The position numbers and the translations under genes were made by a program. The notes beneath the pieces were generated by a model. It saw nothing but the letters and a program-made list of their open reading frames with translations. It was not told the origin of the DNA and made no database searches. A DNA stretch of 6,440 nt, taken from assembly GCA_902490055.1 (NCBI GenBank), contig CABUCP010000192.1:1-6440 (forward strand), in the 5' to 3' direction. This DNA comes from an uncultured Klebsiella sp. (GTDB taxonomy: Bacteria > Pseudomonadota > Gammaproteobacteria > Enterobacterales > Enterobacteriaceae). This document shows, piece after piece, positions 6,304-6,440 of the stretch. The stretch's first letter is position 1, and every line of letters begins with the position of its first letter.

Positions 6304-6440
6304 ATGGCACATAAAATAAAAGCGCTGGCGATCTCGATCGGCGCAGCATTAGCGTTAACCTCTTTTGCATCCCAGGCTGAGATTACGCTGCTGAAACAAG
6401 ATCCGCAGGCGGGCGATCCGTTAAGTCGTCTTAACTTTAC
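6304..6440 (+). CDS. Probable outer-membrane porin, N-terminal fragment (3' end outside window)
   Basis: Only the first 45 codons are present. They encode a textbook signal peptide: basic start MAHKIK, hydrophobic core ALAISIGAALALTSF, and a cleavage site after SQA at residue 25. The mature start is EITLLKQDPQAGDPLSRLNF. From memory this matches a family of enterobacterial proteins annotated simply as porin (monomeric-looking carbohydrate-porin type, found in Klebsiella and Enterobacter), in which the segment after LNF begins the beta-barrel. The beta strands lie outside the window, so export is well supported and the porin identity is moderate. The good Shine-Dalgarno (AGGA, 6 nt upstream) fixes the start. 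It follows the ybbAP terminator and has its own AT-rich leader, so it is not part of that operon. Low GC upstream suggests independent regulation or a locus exchanged between enteric species. Confidence 0.65.
   Translation, partial: MAHKIKALAISIGAALALTSFASQAEITLLKQDPQAGDPLSRLNF

Noticed and set aside
1..6440. CRISPR arrays, insertion sequences, prophage or integron sites, tRNA/rRNA genes, toxin-antitoxin or defence genes
   Set aside because: No spaced direct repeats, transposase-like proteins, terminal inverted repeats or RNA-gene signatures were seen. Apart from the REP pair and regulatory gaps, the window is occupied by conserved enteric genes.

Overview
The window looks like core chromosome of an enteric gamma-proteobacterium of the Klebsiella/Raoultella/Enterobacter kind. 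Every complete protein can be recognised, from memory, as a close relative of its E. coli K-12 counterpart, and the gene order (fetB, cnoX/ybbN, ybbO, tesA, ybbA, ybbP) is the one found in E. coli. The DNA is GC-rich with strong third-position GC, which leaves many long but meaningless antisense ORFs. A Klebsiella-type BIME/REP repeat lies between convergent genes.

Layout. The 3' part of fetB (iron-export permease) enters from the left on the + strand. It meets cnoX on the - strand across a gap of about 105 bp filled by two inverted REP hairpins. The - strand holds a compact tesA > ybbO > cnoX transcription unit: tesA and ybbO overlap by 11 nt, and ybbO and cnoX are 58 bp apart. That 58 bp gap contains a very good sigma-32-type (heat-shock) promoter for cnoX. 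On the + strand, ybbA (ATPase) and ybbP (FtsX-type permease) overlap by 4 nt and end at a strong rho-independent terminator. After an AT-rich leader of about 130 bp, a new gene begins with a signal peptide, probably an outer-membrane porin, and it is cut by the window edge.

The most unusual local architecture is the head-to-head junction of tesA and ybbA. Their 5' ends overlap by 33 nt, codon against codon, so each start codon is a His codon in the other gene, and each gene's upstream signals must lie inside the other gene. TesA is a periplasmic esterase/lysophospholipase and YbbAP is a MacB/LolCDE-like ABC machine, so a shared job on lipids or other hydrophobic compounds at the inner membrane is plausible.

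I found no mobile element, CRISPR array, tRNA/rRNA gene or defence system, and no stretch over 300 bases lacks a gene. I see no wholly novel system. The points worth follow-up are regulatory and architectural: the heat-shock promoter, the overlapping divergent starts, the uncertain YbbO start, and the porin occupying the site where E. coli K-12 carries rhsD.
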